A stretch of 64,000 bases of DNA, taken from positions 7,869-71,868 of the forward strand of contig CALCIE010000065.1 of the NCBI GenBank assembly GCA_937907425.1, given 5' to 3'. Position 1 is the first letter of the stretch, and each line of letters starts with the position of its first letter. Position numbers and translations under genes: made by a program. This DNA is from ZC4RG42 sp003242425 (lineage in GTDB: Bacteria > Pseudomonadota > Gammaproteobacteria > Burkholderiales > SG8-39). Below, piece after piece: positions 51,741-60,147 of this stretch. Below the pieces are notes generated by a model that worked only from the letters and a program-made list of their open reading frames with translations, had not been told where the DNA came from and did not search any database.

Positions 51741-52919
51741 TCAGCCTTCGCGCGGTTCGCCGAGCCGGAAGCGCAGCCGGTTCACCGCCGCCGCCAGTAC
51801 GGCGAGCGGCATCTCCTGCCGGCTGCGGCGCGTCCGGCGCCCGACCAGCGCCTCGAACACCGCTTCCTCGACCCCGGCTTCGCGGCAGGCTTCGGCAAAG
51901 GTGTGACGGAAGGAATCGAAGGTCTTGCGCCGGTCGCGGATGCCCACCGCGCCGCGCAGATAGCGGGCGAACCACTTCGACCAGTTGCCCGTGGGCTTGC
52001 CCTTGTTGTCCGGGCGCAATTCCGGAAACAGCCGCTGCTCCCCTGCCCTGCGCTGCATCTCCACGAACTGCAGGAAACCGAGGCGGATGAGGTCCGGATG
52101 GATGGGCACCGGCCGGCGCTCCGGTTCGCCCTTGCGCGTGTGCTCGGTGAGCATGTCGAGATACTTCACGCCCTCGGCCTCCCGGACGTCCTCCACCCGC
52201 AGGACGCCGATCTCGCCCTGCCGCGCACCGGTGTAGAGGGCGAGCAACGGCAGCCAGTAGGCCGCCGCTCCGGCGCCCGCGACGGGCCGTTCGCCCTGGG
52301 CGTATACCGGCGAGGCGAAAATCGCCAGCAGTTCCTCGGGCGTGAACTCCACGCGCGGCCTGCGCCCGGGGCGCGCACCTTCGACGGTTATACCGCGCGC
52401 GGGATTGCGCGCGATCAGGCCGTCCTCGACCGCGAGTTGCAGCATGGCGGCGATAGCGCCGAGCTGTTTCTTGACCGTGCCGGCCGAAAGCCCTTCCGCG
52501 ACCATCGCGTCGCGCATCGCCTCGATGTGACGCGGTTCGATCGCCTCGACCGCAAGACCGGGATGCAGGCTCACGAAACGGCTCGTGGCCTTGGCGAAGT
52601 CGTAAACGGTGGTGCGCGGCCGTTTCGCGCGTGCGTTCCAGCGCTCGAACAGGGCGCGCATGGCGCCTTCGGCCGCCGCATCCGGCGGCAAGGGCTTCAC
52701 GCCGCGCGCCGCGCGTTCGGCTTCGCGCAGCCGGGCGAATTCCTCCTCCAGCCGCTGCGCTTCCAGGCGCGCGAGCCGCTGCGCCTCCAGCACATCGCGC
52801 GTGCCGAGCGACTTGCGCACTTCGTCGGTACCGAAATGCGCCCGCAGGGCTGCGGGGATTTTTTTGCGGAAGTAGTAGACCTCTCCTCGACGGAACAGAA
52901 ACTTCGCGTCTGCTGCCAT
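51741..52919 (-). CDS. Tyrosine-recombinase-like protein lacking key catalytic residues
   Basis: A 392-residue protein in the shape of a phage integrase: N-terminal segment (FLFRRGEVYYFRKKIPAALR), a SAM-like core-binding domain (about 85-185), and a catalytic domain (about 195-385). Arg233 in TGARQGEI and Arg338 in FDSFRHTF are kept. The first His of H-x-x-R is Asp335, the later G-H is G-R (360-361), and no Tyr exists after residue 320. Strand exchange is therefore not expected. The frame is full length and GC-rich like its neighbours, so it may be a kept DNA-binding relic. No other mobile genes are near. Confidence 0.82.
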   Translation of the reverse strand: MAADAKFLFRRGEVYYFRKKIPAALRAHFGTDEVRKSLGTRDVLEAQRLARLEAQRLEEEFARLREAERAARGVKPLPPDAAAEGAMRALFERWNARAKRPRTTVYDFAKATSRFVSLHPGLAVEAIEPRHIEAMRDAMVAEGLSAGTVKKQLGAIAAMLQLAVEDGLIARNPARGITVEGARPGRRPRVEFTPEELLAIFASPVYAQGERPVAGAGAAAYWLPLLALYTGARQGEIGVLRVEDVREAEGVKYLDMLTEHTRKGEPERRPVPIHPDLIRLGFLQFVEMQRRAGEQRLFPELRPDNKGKPTGNWSKWFARYLRGAVGIRDRRKTFDSFRHTFAEACREAGVEEAVFEALVGRRTRRSRQEMPLAVLAAAVNRLRFRLGEPREG

Positions 52920-53045
52920 GGCGCGATTCTAGCCCCACCCCGCCCGGTGTACCAGATTCCACACCTATTGCATTGATCCGCTTCGAAAATGATCCGGCGC
53001 CCGGCTTTCTGATCAATGGCGTCCCGTGCGTCCGGCCGGGTCAAG

Positions 53046-53067
53046 AAAAAGGCTGGGAATCCCGGCC
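53046..53067 (-). terminator. Rho-independent terminator after usp
   Basis: On the minus strand GGCCGGG (53061-53067) pairs with CCCAGCC (53051-53057) with one mismatch, then TTTTT (53046-53050). It lies 24 bases past the universal stress gene stop. Confidence 0.6.
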
Positions 53068-53090
53068 TTGCTGCTACGCCTTGCGCGAGC

Positions 53091-53591
53091 TCATTCGCTG
53101 GCGAGCCACACCACTGCCAGGCCGCCCGCGAGCCCTGCGGGCAGGCCCACACGTTCGGCCCAGCCGCGACGGCCGCCGCTCACGGACTGGACCGGCACGG
53201 GCGTCAGTTTGATGAGTTGATCGACCAGCCGTCCCCTCCAGCCCAACCCCGCCGCGGGCTGTGCGCCGATGACGATGCGGTCGGGACTTTCGCGCCTGGC
53301 GAACCCGGCGATCGCCGCCGCGATGTGACCGCGTGCCATATGCGTGCTGCAAGGAATGCCGGCGCTGCGCACGCGACGCGCCGCGACGGCCATGGCCGCA
53401 CGGGCGCGGTCCAGACGCATCGCTTCGCACGCGCCCGCCCCGACGAAGCGGCTGACGTGGCGCGTCATGAGGGGTTGCACATTGAGCAGTTGAATCGAGG
53501 CATGGCCATGTTCCAGCGCATCGCGGATCGCCGCGTCCACCGCCTTCAGTGCACATTCGGAACCGTTGACCGGTACGAGGATTTTCAACAT
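53091..53591 (-). CDS. Universal stress protein family
   Basis: A 166-residue protein with a UspA fold (MLKILVPVNGSECALKAVDAAI; DRIVIGAQPAAGLGWRGRLV; PVPVQSV). The G-x2-G-x9-G pattern for ATP binding is partly kept. It has a C-terminal hydrophobic tail (VGLPAGLAGGLAVVWLASE) that might tether it to the membrane, which is not typical of UspA. It starts 16 bases after the TerC-family stop on the same strand, so it may be co-expressed with that Mn2+-controlled gene. Confidence 0.82.
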   Translation of the reverse strand: MLKILVPVNGSECALKAVDAAIRDALEHGHASIQLLNVQPLMTRHVSRFVGAGACEAMRLDRARAAMAVAARRVRSAGIPCSTHMARGHIAAAIAGFARRESPDRIVIGAQPAAGLGWRGRLVDQLIKLTPVPVQSVSGGRRGWAERVGLPAGLAGGLAVVWLASE

Positions 53592-53607
53592 GACAGGGCT
53601 CCTTGCG

Positions 53608-54300
53608 TTAAGCGTTGCGTACCGCCGGGGCGCGGCGGCGATTCCTGAGATACCCGAGACCGATCACACCGCCGATCACGGAGACGTACAGCGAGACGAC
53701 GAAGGCCGGGTTGGCGGCCAGCACATCGGCGACCAGAGGCTCGCCCGTAACCAGCTTCACGGCGGTCCACGCCAGCACCGCGGCACCCAGGTAGATGATC
53801 GCGGGGAAGCGTTCGATCAGCCGCAGGATGAGCCGCGATCCGCCGATTACGATGGGGATGCTGATCAACAGGCCCAGCACGACGAGCACGACGCTGCCGT
53901 GCGCTGCGCCGGCGATCGCCAGCACGTTGTCGAGCCCCATGACCGCATCGGCGATGACGATTGTCTTCATCGCGCCCCAGAAGGTCGTGGCGGAGGCGAC
54001 ATGGCCGTGCGAATCGTGCGATTCGCCTGGCGCGACCAGCCGCCACGCGATCCAAACCAGCGCCAGACCGCCGGCGAGCATCAGGCCCGGCACCTTCAGC
54101 AGCCAGACCACGATCAGGGCCATGGCGGCACGCATCGCGACGGCGCCGAAGGTGCCCCACAACACCGCCTTGCGCTGCAGATGAGCGGGGAGATTGCGCG
54201 CCGCGAGCGCGATGACGATCGCGTTGTCGCCCGCCAGCACGAGGTCGATCAGCACGATCGCCGCGAGCGCGGAGAAAAACTCCGGAGTGAACAGTTCCAT
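53608..54300 (-). CDS. TerC-family membrane protein (putative Mn2+ exporter)
   Basis: A 230-residue protein with about 7 membrane helices. Family motifs are VLIDLVLAGDNAIVIALAARNLP and IVIADAVMGLDNVLAIAGA, whose acidic residues lie inside the membrane. TerC-family proteins (YkoY, MeeY, Alx) export manganese, in some cases for exoenzyme metalation. The ATG has GGAAAGGAAG upstream. A yybP-ykoY (Mn2+) riboswitch in the leader supports the role strongly. Confidence 0.88.
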   Translation of the reverse strand: MELFTPEFFSALAAIVLIDLVLAGDNAIVIALAARNLPAHLQRKAVLWGTFGAVAMRAAMALIVVWLLKVPGLMLAGGLALVWIAWRLVAPGESHDSHGHVASATTFWGAMKTIVIADAVMGLDNVLAIAGAAHGSVVLVVLGLLISIPIVIGGSRLILRLIERFPAIIYLGAAVLAWTAVKLVTGEPLVADVLAANPAFVVSLYVSVIGGVIGLGYLRNRRRAPAVRNA

Positions 54301-54370
54301 CGACTTCCTTTCCGGCGGACCGCGAGGATCGCAACCGGCCGGGCACGATCCGCCACCTTTGCCCGAATCC

Positions 54371-54470
54371 GGCAAAGGTCTCGCTCGTGCGCGGCGGCCC
54401 CGACGACCGGAGAGGGAATCTCGCAATGACGATCGCCGGCGGGAATCGCTTCCCGGAGCTACTCCCCTTT
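54371..54470 (-). promoter_or_regulatory. yybP-ykoY (Mn2+) riboswitch before the TerC gene
   Basis: Read on the minus strand, the element opens AAAGGGGAGTAGC (54458-54470), has GATCGTCATTGCG in the middle, and closes GAGCGAGACCTTTGCC (54371-54386). These are the conserved parts of the family. CAAAGG pairs with CCTTTG as P1. A 9-bp hairpin ACCTTTGCC/GGCAAAGGT (54355-54379) would compete with P1, so Mn2+ binding could change structure near the gene. No T run follows, so control of translation is more likely. Length is about 100 nt. Confidence 0.88.
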
Positions 54471-54630
54471 GAAGGGTTCCCCGCCGCATGTCGCGCGACG
54501 GGTTGCGACGATCTTGCGCAAAGGCGGGAAGGAAAGGAAACGAAGCTTCGCAATGCGGCCATTGCGACACGCAATGAGGAAAGACGGAACTCCCGGGCCC
54601 GAACCCGGTCTGCTACGAAGTCGCGGCTCC

Positions 54631-54724
54631 CAAAGGGGAGTAGCAAGGCGCAAGGGCCGTCAATTCGGAGAAGATGATCCCGGCCCTGCGGGCAGACGAA
54701 CGTCTGTGAGCGAGACCTTTGCCG
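54631..54724 (+). promoter_or_regulatory. yybP-ykoY (Mn2+) riboswitch before a LysR gene
   Basis: Read on the + strand, CAAAGGGGAGTAGC (54631-54644), then GCCGTCAATTCGG in the middle, and GAGCGAGACCTTTGCC at the end (54708-54723). This repeats the conserved ends of the minus-strand element about 160 bases away. CTTTGCCG (54717-54724) can also pair with CGGCAAAG (54754-54761), giving an alternative fold. The downstream gene, 75 bases on, encodes a LysR regulator, not a usual target. Confidence 0.83.
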
Positions 54725-54798
54725 CCGGCAGCGCTGCGATGCAGCAGTCCGCCCGGCAAAGCCGTTCCGTCAATCGCCACAGACGAGGAGATTTCGTC

Positions 54799-55794
54799 AT
54801 GCTCGACCGTCGCCTGCGCCGCTATCTGCGGCACGGCATGCTGCCGCAGCTCGCCGCCTTCGAAGCGGTCGTCCGACTGGGCGGCTTCACCCGCGCCGCC
54901 GAAGCGCTGCATCTGGCGCAGCCGACCGTTTCCCTGCTCGTCAAGAAGCTCGGCGAAGCTCTCGGCGTTGTGCTGTTCGAGTCCACCGCCCCGGTGCGGC
55001 TCACCCCCGCCGGGCAGGAAACCTACCGCTTCTGCCAGGATTTCTACGAGCGCTGCTCGACCTTCGATCAGCGGCTGGCGCAGTTCAAGAATTCCCCGCC
55101 CGATACGCTGCGCATCGTCGCCTGCACGGCGGCCGAGTCGATCGCGCCCCTGCTGCTGGACAGCTTCTGCAGCCTGCACCCCGAGGTCCGGCTGGTGCTC
55201 TCGGTCGCGAACCGCGAAACCATGCTGGAACGCTTCCACGCCCGGACCGACGACTTCTACATCTTCGGCGCGCCCGTCGCGCTGGACGCGAGCTTCCATC
55301 CGCTGCAGGAAGACGAACTGCACTTTTACGCTTCGGTCGCCCACCCTTACGCGCGCCGCCGCGGACTCCGGCTCGAAGCGCTCGCGCGCGAGCCGATCCT
55401 GGGACGGGAACCGGGTTCGGCGTCGCGCACGGCGCTGGAGGAAGTCTTCGCGCCGCTGGGCGGCTGCAGTCTGCGTTTGGAAATGGACGACGACGCGACC
55501 ATCAAGCGCGCGGTCGCCGCGGGCCTGGGCGTGGCTTTGCTGTCCCGCTACGCCGTCGCGGAAAACCCGCGCCACGACGCGCTCGTCCCGTTAAAGGTGG
55601 AAGGATTGCCGTTGAAACGGCGCTGGCAGCTCGTGCATCGCGCGCAGGATGCGCGCTCGCCCGTGGCCGAAGCGTTCATCGCCGCGCTCACCGCCAAGGC
55701 CCGGCAGCTCGAAGAACGCTATTTCAACACCCCGGCCGTCGCCGGCCGGCGGATACCGCATGCGGAGGTGCTGACCCGCGCGGGATCGGGATAA
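54799..55794 (+). CDS. LysR-family transcriptional regulator under a Mn2+ riboswitch
   Basis: A 331-residue protein. The LysR winged helix is at about residues 12-70 (MLPQLAAFEAVVRLGGFTRAAEALHLAQPTVSLLVKKLG), followed by the effector-binding domain (DTLRIVACTAAESIAPLLLD; VAAGLGVALLSRYAV). GAGGAG lies 8 bases before the ATG. The closest feel is a CbbR-like or metabolism-type LysR, but no assignment is certain. It lies behind its own yybP-ykoY element, so its amount should follow Mn2+ level. Confidence 0.85.
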   Translation: MLDRRLRRYLRHGMLPQLAAFEAVVRLGGFTRAAEALHLAQPTVSLLVKKLGEALGVVLFESTAPVRLTPAGQETYRFCQDFYERCSTFDQRLAQFKNSPPDTLRIVACTAAESIAPLLLDSFCSLHPEVRLVLSVANRETMLERFHARTDDFYIFGAPVALDASFHPLQEDELHFYASVAHPYARRRGLRLEALAREPILGREPGSASRTALEEVFAPLGGCSLRLEMDDDATIKRAVAAGLGVALLSRYAVAENPRHDALVPLKVEGLPLKRRWQLVHRAQDARSPVAEAFIAALTAKARQLEERYFNTPAVAGRRIPHAEVLTRAGSG

Positions 55795-55872
55795 GGCCTC
55801 GCGCGCACGCGGCCGTAGAACGCGCCGGTTCGACGGCGAACGCCGGTGTCACACGTCGGTTGAACGGGCAAT

Positions 55873-55897
55873 AAAAAACCGGCCTTGCGGCCGGTTT
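55873..55897 (-). terminator. Rho-independent terminator of the tRNA locus
   Basis: AAACCGGCC and GGCCGGTTT (55889-55897 with 55876-55884 on the + strand) flank a 4-base loop, followed by a T-rich tail on the minus strand. It lies 8 bases past the CCA end of the chimeric tRNA. Confidence 0.85.
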
Positions 55898-55905
55898 CGA
55901 GAATC

Positions 55906-56003
<98 letters not shown>

Positions 56004-56052
56004 AACCGCGAGAGCGAGATTATAGCCATGCTCCCCTTGCGTGTAAACATGC

Positions 56053-57450
56053 TCAGGAAAGAAAAGCGCGCAACGGCGCAACGACGCGCGCCTTGCCCGA
56101 CAGCGCGAGCAGCGGGAAGAGCGAAGGCGTTTGCGGCGTGCCGTACACGATTACGCGCAGCGGAATGGCGAGCTTGGGCATCTTCAGCCCGTGCGCCTTC
56201 AGCACGCCGTTGAAGGCCTGCGAAACCGCCTCCTCGTTCCAGTCGCCGACAGCCTCGAAAGCCTGCAGCACTTCGCGCAGCGCCGGTTTGATGTCCTCCG
56301 TCACGTGCTGCTTCAGCGCTTCCTCGCCGGGCTGCGCGGCGCGGTAGACGATGCTCACCTGTTCCGCCAGTTCGCGCAGCGTGGCCGCGCGCTCCTGGAA
56401 CATCTTCACCGCCGCATCGAGCGCCGGCCCCTGCTCGGGCGCGATGCCCATGTCTTTCAGCCGCGGCGCGACATCGCGCGCGAGCCGCTCCGGATCGGCC
56501 GTCTTGATGTACTGCTGGTTCAGCCACAGGAGTTTCTCGGGGTTGAACTGCGCCGCCGAGCGGCTGATGTGTTCCAGATCGAACCACTCGACGAACTGCC
56601 GCATGGAGAAGATCTCGTCGTCGCCGTGCGACCAGCCCAGGCGCGCGAGGTAGTTGAGCAGCGCCTCGGGCAGATAGCCCTCCTCCGCGTACTGCATCAC
56701 GCTCACCGCGCCGTGGCGCTTCGACAGCCGTTCGCCGTCGGCGCCGAGGATCATGGGCACGTGCGCGTACTGCGGCGGCTCCGCGCCCAGCGCTCTCAGG
56801 ATGTTGATCTGGCGCGGCGTGTTGTTGACGTGGTCGTCGCCGCGGATGACGTGCGTGATCTTCATGTCCCAGTCGTCGACCACCACGCAGAAGTTGTAGG
56901 TCGGCGTGCCGTCGGCGCGCGCGATGACGAGGTCGTCGAGCTCGCTGTTGCGGAAGGTGATCGGGCCTTTGACGAGGTCGTTGAACGTCACCTCGCCGTC
57001 GAGCGGATTCTTAAACCGCACCACGGGCTTCACGCCCGCGGGCGGTGTCCTGCCCTTGGCGTTCTCGGGCCGCCAGCGGCCGTCGTAGCGCGGCTTCTCG
57101 CCGCGGGCGCGCTGCGCCTCGCGCAGGGCGTCGAGCTCTTCCTTGCTCGCGTAGCAGTAATAGGCCTTGCCCTCGTCCAGCAGCTGCTGCACCACTTCGC
57201 GATAGCGGTCCATGCGCTGCATCTGATAGTACGGCCCTTCGTCCCAATCCAGGCCGAGCCATTTCATCCCGTCGAGAATGGCCTGCACCGATTCGGGCGT
57301 GGAACGCTCCAGATCGGTATCCTCGATACGCAGCACGAAGGTGCCGCCGTGACGGCGGGCGAAGGCCCAGGAGAACAGCGCGGTGCGCGCGCCGCCGATA
57401 TGCAGATAGCCTGTTGGACTGGGAGCGAAACGGGTGCGGATCATAGACAT
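56053..57450 (-). CDS. gltX: Glutamyl-tRNA synthetase
   Basis: A 465-residue class I synthetase. The HIGH-type motif is in RFAPSPTGYLHIGGARTA, and the KMSKS-type motif is ERLSKRHGAVS. The Glu-specific zinc-binding four-Cys part of some enzymes is not present. It charges tRNA-Glu. The tRNA-Ala/tRNA-Glu pair is commonly found just after gltX in betaproteobacteria; here that place holds the chimeric tRNA 50 bases downstream. Start MSMIRTRFAPSPTG is standard. Confidence 0.95.
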   Translation of the reverse strand: MSMIRTRFAPSPTGYLHIGGARTALFSWAFARRHGGTFVLRIEDTDLERSTPESVQAILDGMKWLGLDWDEGPYYQMQRMDRYREVVQQLLDEGKAYYCYASKEELDALREAQRARGEKPRYDGRWRPENAKGRTPPAGVKPVVRFKNPLDGEVTFNDLVKGPITFRNSELDDLVIARADGTPTYNFCVVVDDWDMKITHVIRGDDHVNNTPRQINILRALGAEPPQYAHVPMILGADGERLSKRHGAVSVMQYAEEGYLPEALLNYLARLGWSHGDDEIFSMRQFVEWFDLEHISRSAAQFNPEKLLWLNQQYIKTADPERLARDVAPRLKDMGIAPEQGPALDAAVKMFQERAATLRELAEQVSIVYRAAQPGEEALKQHVTEDIKPALREVLQAFEAVGDWNEEAVSQAFNGVLKAHGLKMPKLAIPLRVIVYGTPQTPSLFPLLALSGKARVVAPLRAFLS

Positions 57451-57570
57451 GCCAACGAGAAAGGCGGCATTTTACGCGAAGCGCACCGTGCCTCGCGCGG
57501 TCTGCTTCTTGCACTTGCTCAGGACAAGGCTCAACCTAAGCTCCAGCGTCCGTCCAACACCGCCAAGCAC

Positions 57571-58827
57571 GTGTCCGCCCTCCCCTCCGACCCGCAAGAA
57601 ACCGAAGGCCTGCGTTACATGCGCCGGGTGGCGACCGGGCTTTTCGTGCTCATGGCCGTCATGTACGTCGCCGCGCGCATGCACGAAGCCGAACAGCCGT
57701 GGCTCGGCTTCGTGCGCGCCTTCGCCGAAGCCGCCATGGTCGGCGCGCTCGCCGACTGGTTCGCCGTGGTGGCGCTGTTCCGCCATCCGCTCGGCCTGCC
57801 GATCCCGCACACGGCCATCATTCCGCGCAACAAGGACCGCATCGGCGCGGGCCTCGGCCGCTTCGTCGAAACGAACTTCCTCGCGCCCGAAATCGTGTCG
57901 CAGAAGCTCGCCGACGCGGACTTGGCCGGCGCGCTCGCGCAATGGCTCAAGCGCCCGAAGACCGCGGAGCTGCTCGCCCTGCGCGTGAGCCGTTTCCTGC
58001 CCGGACTGCTCGACACGCTCGACGACGACGATCTGCGCCGGCTGCTGCACACCGCCGTGACCGGCCGGCTGGAGAGCGTGCAGCTCGCGCCGCTCGCAGG
58101 CGACGCGCTCAGTCTGCTCACCCGCGACGGCCGCCACCGTCCCGTGGTGGACGAGCTGCTCGCGCACGCCGCCGACGCGCTGCACGAATACGAGCCGCTC
58201 ATCCGCGAGCGGGTGCGCGAGCGCACCGCGTGGCTGTGGCGCGCGATCGGGGTGGACGCCATCGTCGCCGACAAGCTGATCACCGTGGCGGAGGAAACCC
58301 TCGACGCGGCCCGCAACGACCCGGCGCACGCCTGGCGCGTGAAACTCGACGAGCAGCTCGCCGAATTCGCCGAAGCCCTGCGCACCTCGCCCGAACTGCA
58401 CGAAAGCGCCGAGGCGCTCAAGGCGGAACTCATCGCCCACCCCACCGTCGCGCGCTATCTGCAAAGCCTGTGGAACGATCTGCGCGCCGGGGTCGCCGCG
58501 GACGTCGCCAAGCCCGACTCGCGCATCCGCGCCCATCTCACCGCGGCGATCCACGCCTTCGCCGACCGCCTGCAGGAGGACGAAGCCGTGCGGCGCAAGG
58601 CGAACCGCCTGCTGCGTTCCATCGTCGAGCAGGCGGCCGCGACCGGGCGCCACGGCATGGCGGACCTCATCGCGCAAACGGTCCACGCCTGGGACGCTCA
58701 CACAGTAAGCAGCAAGATCGAAATCGCCGTCGGCAAGGATCTGCAGTTCGTGCGCATCAACGGCACGCTGATCGGCGGGCTGGTCGGCCTCGCCCTGCAC
58801 GGCATCTCGCGGTTTCTGCCGGGATGA
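57571..58827 (+). CDS. DUF445 family membrane-associated protein
   Basis: A 418-residue protein of the DUF445 (YjiN-like) family: a hydrophobic N-terminus (MRRVATGLFVLMAVMYVAARM), the conserved GALADWFAVVALFRHPLGLPIPHTAIIPRNKDRIG, a long amphipathic helical body, and a C-terminal helix GTLIGGLVGLALHGISRFLPG. The function is unknown. The GTG at 57571 gives a short leader like other family members; ATG at 57619 is the alternative. It diverges from gltX. Confidence 0.85.
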   Translation: MSALPSDPQETEGLRYMRRVATGLFVLMAVMYVAARMHEAEQPWLGFVRAFAEAAMVGALADWFAVVALFRHPLGLPIPHTAIIPRNKDRIGAGLGRFVETNFLAPEIVSQKLADADLAGALAQWLKRPKTAELLALRVSRFLPGLLDTLDDDDLRRLLHTAVTGRLESVQLAPLAGDALSLLTRDGRHRPVVDELLAHAADALHEYEPLIRERVRERTAWLWRAIGVDAIVADKLITVAEETLDAARNDPAHAWRVKLDEQLAEFAEALRTSPELHESAEALKAELIAHPTVARYLQSLWNDLRAGVAADVAKPDSRIRAHLTAAIHAFADRLQEDEAVRRKANRLLRSIVEQAAATGRHGMADLIAQTVHAWDAHTVSSKIEIAVGKDLQFVRINGTLIGGLVGLALHGISRFLPG

Positions 58828-58833
58828 AGCGCC

Positions 58834-59313
58834 CTACTCTTCGATCAGCACCGGCGTGCGGACGGGCACGAGATCGAAGAGCTCGACCAGATCCGCGTTA
58901 CGCATGCGCACGCAGCCGATGGAACCCGGCACGCCCATGGGCACTGAATCCGGCGCGCCGTGGATGTAGATGTAGCGCCGCATGGTGTCGACCTCGCCCA
59001 GCCGGTTGAAGCCCGGCTCGCAGCCCGACAGCCACAGGATGCGGGTGAGAATCCAGTCGCGGTCGGGATGGCGCGCGCCGAGCTCGGGCGTATAGATCTC
59101 GCCCGTGGGCCGGCGGGCGACGAACACGGTATTGAGCGGCGCGCCGTGGCCGATCTTGGCGCGGATGATGTGACGCCCGCGCGGCGTCTGATAGCTGCCG
59201 CGGCGCTCCCCCGCGCCGTAACGCGAGGTCGACACCGGGTAGCGTTTCAACACCTCTCCGCCGTCGCCGTAGAGCGTGAGCTGCTGCGTGGAGAGCACGA
59301 TTTCAATGCGCAT
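58834..59313 (-). CDS. L,D-transpeptidase (YkuD fold) without visible signal peptide
   Basis: A 159-residue YkuD domain: IEIVLSTQQLTLYGDGGEVL start, His in YIYIHGAPD, and the catalytic Cys in GSIGCVRMRN. Members cross-link peptidoglycan through 3-3 bonds or attach lipoproteins. The normal enzyme is exported, but this one starts directly with the domain and has no signal peptide. It could be cytoplasmic, or start earlier in a non-evident codon. The start overlaps the tadA 3' end by 11 bases. Confidence 0.82.
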   Translation of the reverse strand: MRIEIVLSTQQLTLYGDGGEVLKRYPVSTSRYGAGERRGSYQTPRGRHIIRAKIGHGAPLNTVFVARRPTGEIYTPELGARHPDRDWILTRILWLSGCEPGFNRLGEVDTMRRYIYIHGAPDSVPMGVPGSIGCVRMRNADLVELFDLVPVRTPVLIEE

Positions 59314-59797
59314 CGGTGCGCTTTTCCTTCTGCATGCGGCGGCGCTCCTCGAAAAAGGCGCTCAACAGGGCGCCGCACTCCTCCGCCAGCACGCCGCCCG
59401 TGACCTCGGCGTGGTGATTGAGTTGCCGTTCGGCGAACAGATCCACCACACTTCCGCAGGCGCCCGTCTTGGGATCGCGCGCACCGTAGACGACCCGGGC
59501 GAGGCGCGCATGCATGATCGCGCCGGCGCACATGGCGCAGGGCTCCAGCGTCACGTACAGCACGCAGCCGGTCAGCCGGTAGTTTTGCAACCGGCGCGCG
59601 GCATCGCGCAAGGCCATGATTTCCGCGTGGCCCGTCGGATCGCTGCGCGAAATCGGCGCGTTGTAGCCGCGCCCGACGATCTCGCCCTCGTGCACCACCA
59701 CCGCGCCCACCGGCACTTCGCCCGCCCGCCAGGCCTCGTGCGCGAGCGCCAGCGCTTCGCGCATGTACCGTTCGTCGTCCTGCGGACTCGTTTCCAT
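59303..59797 (-). CDS. tadA: tRNA-specific adenosine deaminase TadA
   Basis: A 164-residue zinc deaminase: active site TGHAEIMAL (His, Glu) and PCAMCAGA (two Cys), plus the Arg/Lys-rich C-terminus (EERRRMQKEKRTD). It turns A34 to inosine in tRNA-Arg(ACG) and is essential in many bacteria. It begins 19 bases after the PII-like gene on the same strand and overlaps the L,D-transpeptidase start. Confidence 0.93.
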   Translation of the reverse strand: METSPQDDERYMREALALAHEAWRAGEVPVGAVVVHEGEIVGRGYNAPISRSDPTGHAEIMALRDAARRLQNYRLTGCVLYVTLEPCAMCAGAIMHARLARVVYGARDPKTGACGSVVDLFAERQLNHHAEVTGGVLAEECGALLSAFFEERRRMQKEKRTDAH

Positions 59798-59816
59798 CCG
59801 GACCTGCCCGCGCCGC

Positions 59817-60146
59817 TCAGCCTTTGGGCTCTTCCCCGATATGGGGCATGCCCACGACCTTTTCGACCGGCATGACGAAGGCGAGCCCCCGGCCGGGCTG
59901 TTCGAGCTCGGTCGCGCGCATGATCTCCTGCAGGATCGTGTCGCACTGATCCGAGTCGGTGAGCGTCAGCACGATCTCCTTCTCCGGCTCGATCGGGATG
60001 CCGAAGATCGAGCCCTTCTCGTTGACGCCGATGCCGCGCCCTTGCAACACCGTACCGCCGGTGGCGCCCGCCTTGACGGAGGCCTCCAATGCGGTGTGCC
60101 CCCATCCCTTGCGCACGATGGTCACAATCAAAGACGGTCTAGGCAT
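59817..60146 (-). CDS. PII-like signalling protein
   Basis: A 109-residue GlnB-fold protein: SLIVTIVRKGWGHTALEASVKAGATGG at the N-terminus and GRGIGVNEKG. The T-loop is short and lacks the uridylylation Tyr of GlnB. It starts one base after the DUF1538 gene. Because PII-like proteins often sit beside the transporter they control, it probably gates the two DUF1538 proteins in reply to a nucleotide or other small ligand. Confidence 0.82.
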   Translation of the reverse strand: MPRPSLIVTIVRKGWGHTALEASVKAGATGGTVLQGRGIGVNEKGSIFGIPIEPEKEIVLTLTDSDQCDTILQEIMRATELEQPGRGLAFVMPVEKVVGMPHIGEEPKG

Positions 60147-60147
60147 A

